From Halorubrum salipaludis (lineage in GTDB: Archaea > Halobacteriota > Halobacteria > Halobacteriales > Haloferacaceae), in NCBI RefSeq assembly GCF_002286985.1, contig NZ_NSKC01000009.1, positions 165,800 through 229,799 on the forward strand: 64,000 bases of DNA. The letters run 5' to 3'. Position numbers and translations under genes: made by a program. Shown piece after piece: positions 10,021 through 18,764 of this stretch (position 1 is its first letter; each line of letters opens with the position of its first letter). Under the pieces are notes generated by a model. That model was not told the DNA's origin. It did no database searches and saw nothing but the letters and a program-made list of their open reading frames with translations.

Positions 10021-10440
10021 GAGACGGTATTTAAGTATCCGTGAGCGACGGCAACGACCACTTATAAAAACGGCGTAGTGGCGCGTGCCTGTGAGGCCGC
10101 CTCGCGGCCAAGCAGCACGCGCGAGGGAGTCGGCCGGCGCTTATAAGCGCCGGCCGACGAGGCTGGGGAGGTGTGAGGTGCGGTTGTGGTGCGGTTGTGG
10201 GTGGGACTCAAAGGGGCAGCCGGGAGGTGGGCAGAGGCGACGCAAGCACCGCAACGAGTGAGCGGAGCGAACGAGTGAGGGGCGCAGCGAGCGTCTGCCC
10301 ACCTCGCGGTTGGGGCTTTGGAGGTTTTCACCGGAGCGTTATCGATCACTTATAAACAGCCGACAGCACCACCACAATCCGATTTATAAACAACCGATAA
10401 ACCGTAGTGATTCAGGTACTCCCGCCGTCGATCGGGGGTG
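10021..10440 (+). repeat. Dispersed structured element, copy A (candidate ncRNA)
   Basis: The 593-base gap between the convergent pibD and EamA genes holds a multi-domain element shared with 52.26-52.77 kb and 63.8-64.0 kb. In order: TATTTAA (10028-10034) and CTTATAAA (10061-10068); domain 1, outer stem GCGCGTGC/GCACGCGC (10081-10088 with 10115-10122) enclosing hairpin GGCCGC-ctc-GCGGCC; box GAGGGA; domain 2, a perfect 30-base palindrome (10129-10158, centre TTATAA); box GAGGCTGGGGAGG; domain 3, CTCAAAGGGGCAG (10207-10219), a 19-position helix (10217-10235 with 10294-10312, one mismatch and one G-T pair), then GGGGCTTTGGAGG; finally a tail with TATAAA motifs (10347-10395). No credible protein is encoded. 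An RNA product is inferred. Confidence 0.75.
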
Positions 10441-10504
10441 TGCGCTTCGGCGGGCGGTCGAGTCGACGAGGGGAGCTCAAACGGGCGAGACTCGACGCGT
10501 GTTT

Positions 10505-11431
10505 TTAAAACAACCCGCCGACCCGCGAGAGGAGCCGCGGGACCTCCTCGGCGATCGCGTGTCGCTTCAGCAGCGCGAACCCGACGACGATGACGGCGAA
10601 GCCGGCGACCGTCAGCGGGGTCACGGGTTCCGCGAGGAGCACCGCCCCGGCGACGGTCGCGACCACGGGCACGACGTAGGAGACGAGGTTGATCTCGAAC
10701 GCGCCCAGCCGGTCGAGCAGCGTGAAGTAGATGGTGTACGCGACCGCCGAGGACAACACGCCGAGGAACAGCAGCGCGCCGACCGCCGGGAGCTCGGCCG
10801 ACGGGAGCTGTTGGCTCTCGCCCAGCCCGAGGCTGAGCCCGTGGATGACCAGTGCGCCGAACAGCATCGCCCAGCCGGTGAGCGCGATGCTGGAGAAGCT
10901 CGTCTCCACGGTCCGGAGGCCGACGCTGCCGACCGCGACCGCGAGCACGCCGACCGAGATGAGCCCGACGCCGATCGTGACGCCCCCGGCCAGGTTCGCG
11001 GGATCGGGCTGGGCGACGAGCCCGACGCCGACGAACGCGAGCACCACGCCGAGCGCGCCGCGCGCGTCGAGGTCCGAGCCGCCGATCCAGAGGGCCGCGA
11101 CCGCGGCGGTCGCGATGGGAACGAGGCTGTAGGTGATCGAGGCGATGCCGCTCGTCGTGTACTGCTGGCCGACGAACAAAAGCGAGTTGTTGGCGGCGAC
11201 GGAGAGCCCGCCGCTGAACCCGATCGCGGCCAGATCGCCGCGGGTCCGGGGAAGCGGGCCGCTCTCGGTCAGGAGGACGTACGAGACCAACGCCAGCGCC
11301 GCCACGTCGAACCGGTAGGCGGCGTACAGCACCGGCGGGTAGTAGTCGAGGCCGACCTCGATAGCGACGAAGGAGCCGCCCCACAGCGTCGCGAGCGCGA
11401 AGAACAGGACGACGTCTCGGTACCGGGACAC
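10505..11431 (-). CDS. EamA/DMT-family transporter
   Basis: 308-aa exporter of the drug/metabolite transporter superfamily with two EamA repeats (about residues 5-138 and 150-288) and ten predicted TM helices. The first repeat opens with FFALATLWGGSFVAIEVGL, a typical EamA beginning; the second contains FLGVLSSAVAYTIYFTLLDRLGA near residue 225. Substrate cannot be told from sequence. It stands alone: downstream is element copy A, upstream a 45-base gap to idsA on the same strand. Confidence 0.9.
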   Translation of the reverse strand: MSRYRDVVLFFALATLWGGSFVAIEVGLDYYPPVLYAAYRFDVAALALVSYVLLTESGPLPRTRGDLAAIGFSGGLSVAANNSLLFVGQQYTTSGIASITYSLVPIATAAVAALWIGGSDLDARGALGVVLAFVGVGLVAQPDPANLAGGVTIGVGLISVGVLAVAVGSVGLRTVETSFSSIALTGWAMLFGALVIHGLSLGLGESQQLPSAELPAVGALLFLGVLSSAVAYTIYFTLLDRLGAFEINLVSYVVPVVATVAGAVLLAEPVTPLTVAGFAVIVVGFALLKRHAIAEEVPRLLSRVGGLF

Positions 11432-11476
11432 GTTCGGAACAACGGGGTGCCGAAGTAAAGCGGTGTCCGTTTCGGC

Positions 11477-12523
11477 TCAGTAGCCGCGGACGATCAGGTA
11501 GTCCGCGAGGTCGGCCAACAGCTCGCGGGACCCGCTCTCGGGCAGGATCTCGAGGTGTTCCTTCGACCGCGCCGTGAGGTCCTCGGCCGTGTCCCGGGCG
11601 TACGCGATCGAGCCGACCTCCTCTAAGGCCGCCACCGCGTCGTCGATGGCCTCCTCGGTCACCTCGGCGGGCGTGTCGGCGTCGACCAGCCCGTCCACGT
11701 CGACGCCCTGCTGGCGGGCGTGGAGGGTGATCAGCGTCTCCTTCCCCTCGACGAGGTCGGAGCCGCGCTGCTTGCCCAGGTCCTCGGAGGGGACCGTCAG
11801 GTCGAGCACGTCGTCCTGGATCTGGAACGCCCGCCCCGAGTCGATCCCGTACTGGTAGAGGGCGTCGACGACCTCCTCGTCGGCGCCGAGGAGGAGGGCC
11901 GGGGTCGCGGCCGAGGCGCCGTAGAGGACGGCGGTCTTCAGCTCGACCATCTCCAAGTACTCCTCCGGGAGGATGTCGTCGCGGCTCTCGAAGGCGACGT
12001 CGAGCGCCTGTCCCTCGCAGATCTCCGTGCAGGTGGACGCGAGCATCCGCATTGCCTCCAGCCCGTTTTGGGGGTCCGCGCCCGTCTCCGTCATGAACTC
12101 GAACGCCTTCGAGTAGAGGGTGTCGCCGGCGAGGATGGCGGTCGAGGTGTCGTACTGCTCGTGGACGGCCGGGACGCCCCGCCGCAGGTCGTCCTCGTCC
12201 ATGATGTCGTCGTGGATCAGCGTGAACGACTGGATCACCTCGATCGCGACCGCAGCGCGCATCACGTCGACAGTGTTGCCGTCGAGGGCCGCAAACTCGC
12301 GGAAGTCGGCGCCGAGCGGGTCGGTGCCGGTCACCGCCTCCGCGGCCAGCGTCGCCACCGTCGGCCGGAGCCGCTTGCCGCCCGCTTCGAGGATGTATCG
12401 GGTCGCCTCGTAGAGCCGCTCCGGCTCCTGTATCGGCAGCTCCTCGTCGATAGCGGCGTTGACGAGGTCACGCCGCTCGCGGATGGCTTCCAGCACCCGC
12501 GCCTCCTTCGTCTCGCTCGTCAT
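11477..12523 (-). CDS. idsA: Trans-polyprenyl (geranylgeranyl-type) diphosphate synthase
   Basis: 348-aa isoprenyl diphosphate synthase building the C20 or C25 chains of archaeal lipids from IPP and allylic diphosphates. The first Asp-rich motif is DDIMDEDD (D105, D106, D109) and the second DDVLD (D237, D238, D241); the GGKRLRP substrate-binding stretch is at about 48-54. Product length cannot be fixed from these motifs alone. The ATG overlaps the stop of the RNase J gene by four bases (12520-12523), so the pair is one operon, an arrangement known in haloarchaea. Confidence 0.93.
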   Translation of the reverse strand: MTSETKEARVLEAIRERRDLVNAAIDEELPIQEPERLYEATRYILEAGGKRLRPTVATLAAEAVTGTDPLGADFREFAALDGNTVDVMRAAVAIEVIQSFTLIHDDIMDEDDLRRGVPAVHEQYDTSTAILAGDTLYSKAFEFMTETGADPQNGLEAMRMLASTCTEICEGQALDVAFESRDDILPEEYLEMVELKTAVLYGASAATPALLLGADEEVVDALYQYGIDSGRAFQIQDDVLDLTVPSEDLGKQRGSDLVEGKETLITLHARQQGVDVDGLVDADTPAEVTEEAIDDAVAALEEVGSIAYARDTAEDLTARSKEHLEILPESGSRELLADLADYLIVRGY

Positions 12524-13872
12524 TCGACGAGCTGGATGACGCTCCCGTTCTGCGTGACGTGCACGTCACGGCCGAGCTTGTACCCCTGCGACTTCGCGAG
12601 GTCGACGTACGGCGAACGACCCTTCAGCGTCTGGTGGCCGGGAATGAGGTGCTGGGGCTGGAGCGCCTGCAGCATCTCGTAGTGGCCCTCCTCGCGGAGG
12701 TGGCCGGAGACGTGGATGTCGTCGTAGAGGCGCGCGCCCTGCATCCGGAGGAGCTGTTCGGACTGGTACCGCTGCCCCTCGTTGGTCGGCTCCGGAATGA
12801 CGCTCGCGCTGAAGACGACCTTGTCGCCGTCGTCGATTTCGTACGGGGTCTCGCCGCGGCCCATGCGGGTCAACATTGCGCGCGGCTCGCCCTGGTGGCC
12901 CGTCACGATGGGGAGGAAGTTCCCCTTCCCCTCCTTCATGATCCGCTTGAACGCGCGGTCGACCGACTTCCGGTGGCCGTACATGCCGACGTCGCCCTGG
13001 AAGTCGACGAAGTCGAGCCGCTCCGCGGTGCCCGAGTACTTCTCCATCGAGCGACCGAGCAGGACCGGCTGCCGGCCGATCTCGCGGGCGTACTCGACGA
13101 GCGTCTTCACGCGGGCGATGTGGGAGGAGAACGTCGTGGCGATGATCCCGCCCGAGTAGTCCTCCATCGATTTGAGCGTGTCCTCGACGTGCTTCTTCGC
13201 GTACGACTCGGAGGGCGTCCGACCTTTCCGGCCGGCGTTCGTACAGTCCTCGATGTAACAGAGGACGCCCTCGTCCTGACGGCCGATCTCGCGGAACCGG
13301 TCCATGTCGATCGGGTCGCCGATGACCGGCGTGTGGTCCAGTCGCTTGTCGAGGCCGTAGACGATCGCGCCCTCGGGCGTGTGGAGGACCGGGTTGATCG
13401 CGTCGATGATCGAGTGGGTGACGTTGACGAACTCCATCTCGACCTGCTCGGAGTCGCCGATGGCCATCGTGCCGCCCGCCTTCATCTTCACGAGGTCGTT
13501 GTCGACCTGGAACTTCCCCTCGTCGTCGATCTGCTGTTTGACCAGCTCGATCGTGTACGGCGAGCCGACGATGGGCGCGTCGTACCGGTGCGCGAGCTTC
13601 GGGATGCCCGCGATGTGGTCGAGGTGACCGTGAGTGGGGACGATCGCCTGCACGTCGCCCTCCAGCTCGCTCATGACGCGGTCGTCCGGGATCGCGCCCA
13701 TGTCGATCAGGTCGAGGCTGTGCATGCTCTCGGTCTCCACGTTGTCGTGGATGAGGACCTTACTGAGGTTCAGGCCCATGTCGAAGATGACGATGTCGTC
13801 GCCCGCTCTGACCGCCGTCATCTGTCGACCGACCTCTTCGTAACCGCCGAGTGTCGCAATTTCGATTTCCAT
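12520..13872 (-). CDS. rnj: Ribonuclease J
   Basis: 450-aa metallo-beta-lactamase/beta-CASP ribonuclease, the archaeal 5'-3' exoribonuclease active in RNA turnover. The zinc motif HGHLDH is at 81-86, and further conserved parts include the Gly-rich opening [22 protein letters not shown] near residue 323 and HVSGHLREE in the C-terminal third. The length fits aRNase J rather than the longer aCPSF1, which carries KH domains. It heads an operon with idsA. A gap of about 300 bases separates it from the divergent lsm gene. Confidence 0.93.
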   Translation of the reverse strand: MEIEIATLGGYEEVGRQMTAVRAGDDIVIFDMGLNLSKVLIHDNVETESMHSLDLIDMGAIPDDRVMSELEGDVQAIVPTHGHLDHIAGIPKLAHRYDAPIVGSPYTIELVKQQIDDEGKFQVDNDLVKMKAGGTMAIGDSEQVEMEFVNVTHSIIDAINPVLHTPEGAIVYGLDKRLDHTPVIGDPIDMDRFREIGRQDEGVLCYIEDCTNAGRKGRTPSESYAKKHVEDTLKSMEDYSGGIIATTFSSHIARVKTLVEYAREIGRQPVLLGRSMEKYSGTAERLDFVDFQGDVGMYGHRKSVDRAFKRIMKEGKGNFLPIVTGHQGEPRAMLTRMGRGETPYEIDDGDKVVFSASVIPEPTNEGQRYQSEQLLRMQGARLYDDIHVSGHLREEGHYEMLQALQPQHLIPGHQTLKGRSPYVDLAKSQGYKLGRDVHVTQNGSVIQLVE

Positions 13873-14174
13873 GGTTTGTGGGTTCGAACGCCGTGGTGGC
13901 GTCCATCACTGAAACCCCGCAAGGAGCCGTCAGCGCTACGTTGATCCGCGCGTCGTTGAGGCCCCGCTACGGCCGAGCCGACGTCGACTCACCGTGTCCC
14001 GCGGGAGTGTGGTACCCGGAGGTACAGCAGCCCGTCTTAAAAACACCCGGGTTCGAGCGCGCCGTTTGCGGCCCGCCGGCGACGGCCGTCGATCGCGGGC
14101 GTCTCGCGGCGAAAGCCGGACGAGCCCCCGGCGTCCCGGTATTTTTATTAGTGCGACGGGCGGCGATACGGACA
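13873..14174. other. Divergent promoter region, rnj / lsm
   Basis: About 300 bases without a gene. Near the lsm side is a TATA box (14142-14150). A second AT-rich patch, CTTAAAAAC at 14035-14043, could serve rnj on the minus strand, which would then carry a 5' leader of about 140 bases. I looked for a tRNA or a strong hairpin here and saw none. Confidence 0.5.
14142..14150 (+). promoter_or_regulatory. TATA box for lsm-rpl37e
   Basis: TTTTTATTA, 25-33 bases before the lsm ATG at 14175, predicting a leaderless two-gene mRNA. Confidence 0.7.
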
Positions 14175-14417
14175 ATGAGTGGACGACCCCTCGACGTGCT
14201 CGAAGCGTCGCTCGAGGAGCCGGTGACGGTTCACCTGAAGGACGGGACGACCTACTACGGCATCCTCGCCGGCTACGACCAGCACATGAACGTCGTCATC
14301 GAGCCGGAGTCCGACGTGGACGACCGCGTCGACGACGACCTCGACGGCGAGTTCGCGGTCGCGATCGAAGACACAACGATTATACGCGGCGATAACGTCG
14401 TCACCATCAAAGCATGA
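14175..14417 (+). CDS. lsm: Sm-like (Lsm) RNA-binding protein
   Basis: 80-aa archaeal Lsm protein forming a ring that binds U-rich RNA. The Sm1 motif [19 protein letters not shown] and the following MNVVIE (residues 16-42) and the Sm2 motif [10 protein letters not shown] at the C-terminus are both intact. The acidic loop [15 protein letters not shown] between them is a halophilic expansion. The ATG is preceded by a TATA box at leaderless distance. It overlaps rpl37e by four bases, the usual haloarchaeal pairing, linking RNA metabolism with ribosome synthesis. Confidence 0.93.
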   Translation: MSGRPLDVLEASLEEPVTVHLKDGTTYYGILAGYDQHMNVVIEPESDVDDRVDDDLDGEFAVAIEDTTIIRGDNVVTIKA

Positions 14418-14590
14418 CCGGCTCCGGAACGCCCTCTCAGGGGAAGAAGAACAAGACGGTTCACGTGAAGTGCCGCCGCTGCGGCGAGAAATCCTACCAC
14501 GTCAAGAAGGAGCGCTGCTCCTCGTGCGGCTTCGGCGACTCCGCCTCCCGCCGCGACTACGCCTGGCAGTCGAAGAACGGCGACAACTGA
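14414..14590 (+). CDS. rpl37e: 50S ribosomal protein L37e
   Basis: 58-aa zinc-ribbon ribosomal protein of the large subunit. The four zinc ligands are C20, C23, C35 and C38 (CRRC and CSSC), and the basic stretch [19 protein letters not shown] is the family core. It starts inside the lsm stop codon (ATGA, 14414-14417) and is co-transcribed with it. Confidence 0.95.
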   Translation: MTGSGTPSQGKKNKTVHVKCRRCGEKSYHVKKERCSSCGFGDSASRRDYAWQSKNGDN

Positions 14591-14752
14591 CGACCGCGCT
14601 CTCTCTTTCGACGCTTTCGTTTCCCAGCTCTCCAGCCGCTGCGCCGGACCGTCGGGTCGACGCGCCCGGTCGATCGGCGAGCGCGGCTTCCGATCCCCCG
14701 ACGCGACCGCCGGGAGCCCAACCGTTACCCCTCGGGCTCGCCGACGGCGGAC

Positions 14753-15784
14753 ATGGACCTCTCGATCGTCGACCTCTCGCCGGTCCCCGCGGGCGGGACC
14801 GCGGCCGACGCGTACGCGAACACGGTATCCGCCGCGGAGCAGGCCGAGCGGCTGGGCTACTCGCGGTTCTGGGTCGCCGAACACCACGGCATGGGCGATC
14901 ACCTCGCCGGGACGACCCCGGAGGTGCTGCTCGGTCGGCTCGCGGGCGCGACCGAGGAGATCCGGATCGGCTCCGGCGCCGTCCTGCTCAACCACTACAG
15001 CCCGTACAAGGTCGCGGAGGCGTTCGGGACGCTCGACGGGCTCGCGCCGGGACGGATCGACGCCGGCCTCGGCCGAGCGAACGGGTCGCCGGCATCGGAC
15101 CGGGCGCTCGGCACGGACCGCCGCGTCGAGGACCCCGACGAGGACCACGAGGAGCGCATCCGCGCGGTCGTGAACCACCTATACGACGCCTTCCCCGACG
15201 ACCACCCGTACGGCGATCTGACGGTCCCGCGCTCGGGGGCGGCCCCGCCGGTCCCGTGGGTGCTCGGTTCCAGCCCGTCGAGCGCGGCGATCGCCGGGAA
15301 GCTCGGCGCCCGGTTCTGCTTCGCGGCGTTCATCCGACCGGGACTCGCCGAGCGCGCCTTCGAGACCTACCGCGAGCGATTCGAGCCCACGGGGCTCGGC
15401 GGCGGGCCCGAGGAGCCGCACGGGATGGTCGCGGTCAACGCGGTCGCCGCCGAGACGGACGCGGCCGCGGCGCGCCGCCGCGCGCCCGCGGAGGCGACCT
15501 TCAAGCGGATGCGACGCGGCGAGGTCGGGTCGATCCCCTCGGTCGAGGAGTCGATCGCGGAGCTCGGCGGCGCCCCCGACCCGACGCCGGCGACCCTCGA
15601 CGCCGACGAGTGGCCGCGAGCGATCTCGGGGAGCCCGGAGACGATATCCGGCCTGCTCGAACAGCTCGCCGACCGGGTCGGCGCCGACGAGGTGATGATC
15701 CAGCACGCGGTGCCCGACCACGGGGACGCGCTGGAATCGCACGCGCTGTTGGCGGAGGCGGTCGGGACCGAGTCGCGGGCGTGA
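14753..15784 (+). CDS. LLM-class flavin-dependent oxidoreductase
   Basis: 343-aa luciferase-like monooxygenase-family (TIM barrel) oxidoreductase using FMN or F420; the substrate is not evident. Family marks: SIVDLSPV near the start, GYSRFWVAEHHGMGD (about 35-50), GSGAVLLNHYSPYKVAE (about 73-90) and GLAPGRIDAGLGRANG (about 97-112). It resembles the subgroup annotated as MsnO8-type/YceB-like oxidoreductases. Monocistronic; a short gap precedes the convergent deoxyhypusine synthase. Confidence 0.88.
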   Translation: MDLSIVDLSPVPAGGTAADAYANTVSAAEQAERLGYSRFWVAEHHGMGDHLAGTTPEVLLGRLAGATEEIRIGSGAVLLNHYSPYKVAEAFGTLDGLAPGRIDAGLGRANGSPASDRALGTDRRVEDPDEDHEERIRAVVNHLYDAFPDDHPYGDLTVPRSGAAPPVPWVLGSSPSSAAIAGKLGARFCFAAFIRPGLAERAFETYRERFEPTGLGGGPEEPHGMVAVNAVAAETDAAAARRRAPAEATFKRMRRGEVGSIPSVEESIAELGGAPDPTPATLDADEWPRAISGSPETISGLLEQLADRVGADEVMIQHAVPDHGDALESHALLAEAVGTESRA

Positions 15785-15899
15785 CCGCGGCAGGGGGTGA
15801 GACTCCCGGCGGCACGACTGCGTCCGGCCGTTCGGCGGTCCGTCGTCGCCCGGGCCACCACCCTCGTCGCCCTTCTCCTACCCGTCGCGATTCGGACTG

Positions 15900-16937
15900 C
15901 TACTCCACGCGCTCGCGGGCGGCGGCGACGAGCATCGGCAGCATGACGGTCGCGTCGCCGTAGACCGAGGCGTTGCGCGCGTCCTTCTCCAGTTTCCCCC
16001 ACGAGCGCGCCTCCTCGAGGGTCGCGCCCGAGAGCCCGCCGGTCGCCTCCGGGTCCATCGTGATCTGGACCGCGTAGTCGTACGCGCGCGGCGTGACGAG
16101 CATCGTCTGGAGCGTGAAGTTCTTCGGGACGCCGCCGCCGACGAGCAGGCAGCCGGCGTCGTCGGCGTCGAACGCGAGGTCGGTCAACTCCGTCATGTCC
16201 GCGAGGGCGTCCAGCGTGAAGTCGGCGGTCTGGGCGTACATCCACGCCTGCAACCCGAGCACGGAGTCCTGCACCGCGGGGCAGTAGACCGGCACGTCGC
16301 ACTCATAGGCCGCGGCGGCGACGCCGGGGTCCTCGGCCACGTCGTCGCGCTCGTTGACCGCGGCGTTGGCGCGGCCGAGTTCGCGTGTCAGGTCCGCGAT
16401 GGAGACGGGGTCGGCCCCCTCGCTGTCGGGGTCGGCCTCCAGCTCCGGGAACACCTCCTCGCGAAGGTGGCCCTCGAAGGCGGCGAAGTGCTCCTGCGGG
16501 AGGTAGACGTTGTAGATGCGGTCGACGCCCTCGTCGCGGAGCCCCTCGTCGTGCTCGCGGGGGGTCTTCTCCGGGTCGTGGGTCCGGCCGTGGTGGTGTT
16601 TCCCGCCGATCGCCTCGATGGCGTCGTGGGTGAGGTTCGCCCCCGTTGTCACCAGGGCGTCGACGTAGCCGTCGCGGATGAGGTCGGAGACGATCCGGCG
16701 CATCCCCGCTGGCACCATCGCGCCCGCCAGCGAGAGGAACACGGTGCAGTCGTCGTTCGCGAACATCTCCGCGAGCACGTCGCCCGCCTCGTTGACGGAC
16801 GCCGCGCCGATCCCCGCGTCGCCGTACCCCTCGACCAGCTGTCCGACCGTCATGTCGCCGGTCGCGCGGGTGTGTCCGACCGGGTCCTCGTGGAACTCCT
16901 CGCGCCCCTCGCGCGCTTCGTCGTCGCTGTCGCTCAT
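15900..16937 (-). CDS. dys: Deoxyhypusine synthase
   Basis: 345-aa NAD-dependent enzyme transferring the aminobutyl group of spermidine to the eIF5A lysine, the first step of hypusine (or deoxyhypusine) formation. The catalytic lysine is K315 in SWGKLEKDA, equivalent to the lysine in the human WGK motif. Other family features: FLSLAGAMVPAGMRR (about 67-81), VTTGANLTHDAIEA (about 96-109) and LVGGGVPKNF. The N-terminal 20 residues are acidic and poorly conserved. Single gene. Confidence 0.94.
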   Translation of the reverse strand: MSDSDDEAREGREEFHEDPVGHTRATGDMTVGQLVEGYGDAGIGAASVNEAGDVLAEMFANDDCTVFLSLAGAMVPAGMRRIVSDLIRDGYVDALVTTGANLTHDAIEAIGGKHHHGRTHDPEKTPREHDEGLRDEGVDRIYNVYLPQEHFAAFEGHLREEVFPELEADPDSEGADPVSIADLTRELGRANAAVNERDDVAEDPGVAAAAYECDVPVYCPAVQDSVLGLQAWMYAQTADFTLDALADMTELTDLAFDADDAGCLLVGGGVPKNFTLQTMLVTPRAYDYAVQITMDPEATGGLSGATLEEARSWGKLEKDARNASVYGDATVMLPMLVAAARERVE

Positions 16938-17016
16938 GCCGAGAGGTGCGGCGCGCGACCGTTTGAAACGACCGATCCGTCGGCCGTGCTACCGGCGGGT
17001 CACTCCACTGGCCACC

Positions 17017-17313
17017 CTACCGCTCGGCTCCCGCGCCGCCCGCGCCTCCGCTCACCGGCGGGAACAGCGCCAGTTCGTCGCCCGCTTCGAGCGTCGCGTC
17101 CATCCCGCCGCCCTGACGGACGTTCTTCCCGTTCCGGAGGACGTTGATGTGGTCGGCGACCTCGCCGTCCTCGAGCACTCGGTCGCGGAGGTCCGGGTGG
17201 GCCGCCAACAGCGCGTCGAGCGCGTCGTCGACCGTGTCTCCCGGCTCCGCCGCCACGTCTATCTCGCGTCCGCCGGCGATCTCCGCGAGGTCGGCGAACA
17301 GCTTCCACTCCAT
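17017..17313 (-). CDS. samp1: SAMP1/MoaD-like ubiquitin-like protein with C-terminal extension
   Basis: 98-aa beta-grasp protein closest to haloarchaeal SAMP1 (small archaeal modifier protein), which is adenylated by UbaA and conjugated to lysines or used as sulfur carrier. It begins MEWKLFADLAEIAGG and keeps DHINVLRNG and the terminal ALFPPVSGG, where the diglycine normally ends the protein. Here eight more residues (AGGAGAER) follow residues 89-90, so the active tail would need trimming. The start is ATG 17313; an upstream in-frame TTG at 17340 is unlikely. It lies 23 bases after the end of the RCK-type gene and may be its operon partner. Confidence 0.85.
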   Translation of the reverse strand: MEWKLFADLAEIAGGREIDVAAEPGDTVDDALDALLAAHPDLRDRVLEDGEVADHINVLRNGKNVRQGGGMDATLEAGDELALFPPVSGGAGGAGAER

Positions 17314-17336
17314 ACGCGGATCCCCGCGCGGGCGGC

Positions 17337-18764
17337 TCAAGAGCGTTGCGCCCGGTCGGCGTCGTCGGCGTCGTCGGGGGCGTCGGGGGCGTCGGTCCCG
17401 TCTGTCCCGTCGGTGTCCGTGACGTCGGTCCCGTCGCCCTCGGAGGTTCCGTCCCCGTCGCCGCCGGCCGGATCGTCGCCCTCGCCGCTAACACCGCCTC
17501 CGTCGTCCCGGTCCTCTCCCTCGCTCCCGTCCGCAGCCGCCGCGGCGGCCGCCTCGAACCGACGGAGCGCGTCCGGCCGGCCGACGAGGTACACCAGGTC
17601 CCCCGGCGCGAACGCGTGCGACCGCGCGGGGATCGGCTGGACCGATCCGCCGTCGGGACGGACCGCGGCGACGACGACCCCAACGTCGCCGACGGTCGTC
17701 CCGACGAGCTCGCTCCCGGCCGCGACCGTGACGGTGGCCATCGTCTCGTCGACGCGGCGCAGGAGCGAGGCGAACTCCCGGTCGGCCTGCGGCTCCGCCG
17801 GCAGCGTGACGAGGCGGTAGCCGGACTCGTCGGTCAGCTGCTCGGCGTCCGACTCGTCGAGCGCGACGGTCGCCGCGTCGCCGGCGACGCCTCGGAGCTC
17901 GCCGGTGGCGACGCGTTTCGGCTCGGGCTCCGCCCGCCACACCTGCACCGCGTCGCCCGCGGTGGCGTTGTTCGGCGGGTCGGCGGCGATCGCGACCGCG
18001 GCCGAGCCCGGCGCCAGCGTCGGGCCGAGCCCGGCGGCCCGGGAGCCGACCGCGAAGTACTCGACGGTCCCGTCCTCGGTCACGTCCACGTCGACGTAGC
18101 CGACCGCGTACTCCTCTTTCACGCGGGTGACGAGCCGGGACCGGAGCTCCTCGGGCGAGAGCTTCCGCGCGAACAGCAGCGTCTTCTCGGCCAGCTCCGC
18201 CTTCTTCTCCGCCGAGACCGGGTCGTACGTCTCCATGTCCTCGATGTCTTCCGCCGCCGGGAGCGTGACCGCCGTGAACCGCCCGATCGCCCGGACGATC
18301 CCGCTCAGCTCTCCCTCGAGCTGTCGCGCCCCCGAGAGCGCGAACACGTCGACCGCGAGCCGGTCGCCGGCGTACCGGCCGACCGGCGCGGTGACCGCCG
18401 TGACGCCGATGGCGACGATGTTGAAGAACGCGCTCTCCGGGTCGAGCAGCCCCGGGCTCTCGCCGGCGGCGACCGCCCCGAGCGATGTCGTGTTGAGATA
18501 CAGCGCGACGACGGACACGCCGAGCAGCACCGTGACGCCCTCGGGGATCTCGTCGCGGAAGTACCAGCGGTACGCGAGCGCGGCCCCCCCGGCCACGACG
18601 ACCGAGAGGAGCGCGAACGAGAGGAGCGTCGCCGCCGCCTGTCGGGGCCGGGAGAACCCGACTCCCACCGGGGTTTCGCCGACGAGGCTCGCTCCGATCC
18701 CGACCGCATCTCCGAGGGGGAGGCCCCCTCCGGCGACGACCGCCTCCGCGAGCGGTCCGATCAT
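17337..18764 (-). CDS. Membrane protein with RCK/TrkA-C domains (downstream partner)
   Basis: 475-aa membrane protein. Hydrophobic helices lie at about residues 47-67 and 74-98 with a third near 115-135. Two RCK-C/TrkA-C-like modules follow, about 195-275 and 330-405, the second containing ELVGTTVGDVGVVVAAVRPDGG and FAPGDLVYLVGRPDALRRF, the classic ligand-binding end of K+ gating subunits. The C-terminal 65 residues are a low-complexity DGTDGTDAP-type acidic tail. Start ATG 18764 overlaps the upstream RCK gene stop by four bases. Likely a subunit of a K+ transport or osmosensing complex with its neighbours; no pore signature is visible. Confidence 0.8.
   Translation of the reverse strand: MIGPLAEAVVAGGGLPLGDAVGIGASLVGETPVGVGFSRPRQAAATLLSFALLSVVVAGGAALAYRWYFRDEIPEGVTVLLGVSVVALYLNTTSLGAVAAGESPGLLDPESAFFNIVAIGVTAVTAPVGRYAGDRLAVDVFALSGARQLEGELSGIVRAIGRFTAVTLPAAEDIEDMETYDPVSAEKKAELAEKTLLFARKLSPEELRSRLVTRVKEEYAVGYVDVDVTEDGTVEYFAVGSRAAGLGPTLAPGSAAVAIAADPPNNATAGDAVQVWRAEPEPKRVATGELRGVAGDAATVALDESDAEQLTDESGYRLVTLPAEPQADREFASLLRRVDETMATVTVAAGSELVGTTVGDVGVVVAAVRPDGGSVQPIPARSHAFAPGDLVYLVGRPDALRRFEAAAAAAADGSEGEDRDDGGGVSGEGDDPAGGDGDGTSEGDGTDVTDTDGTDGTDAPDAPDDADDADRAQRS

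Noticed and set aside
10062..10349. 95-codon open frame on the minus strand inside element copy A
   Set aside because: It spans the paired domains and has no homologue-like pattern; the element's conservation follows helices, not codons, and copy C disrupts the equivalent frame.
13925..14160. Possible tRNA in the rnj/lsm gap, because of a GGGTTCGAG string
   Set aside because: No acceptor stem, anticodon arm or D arm could be fitted around it on either strand.
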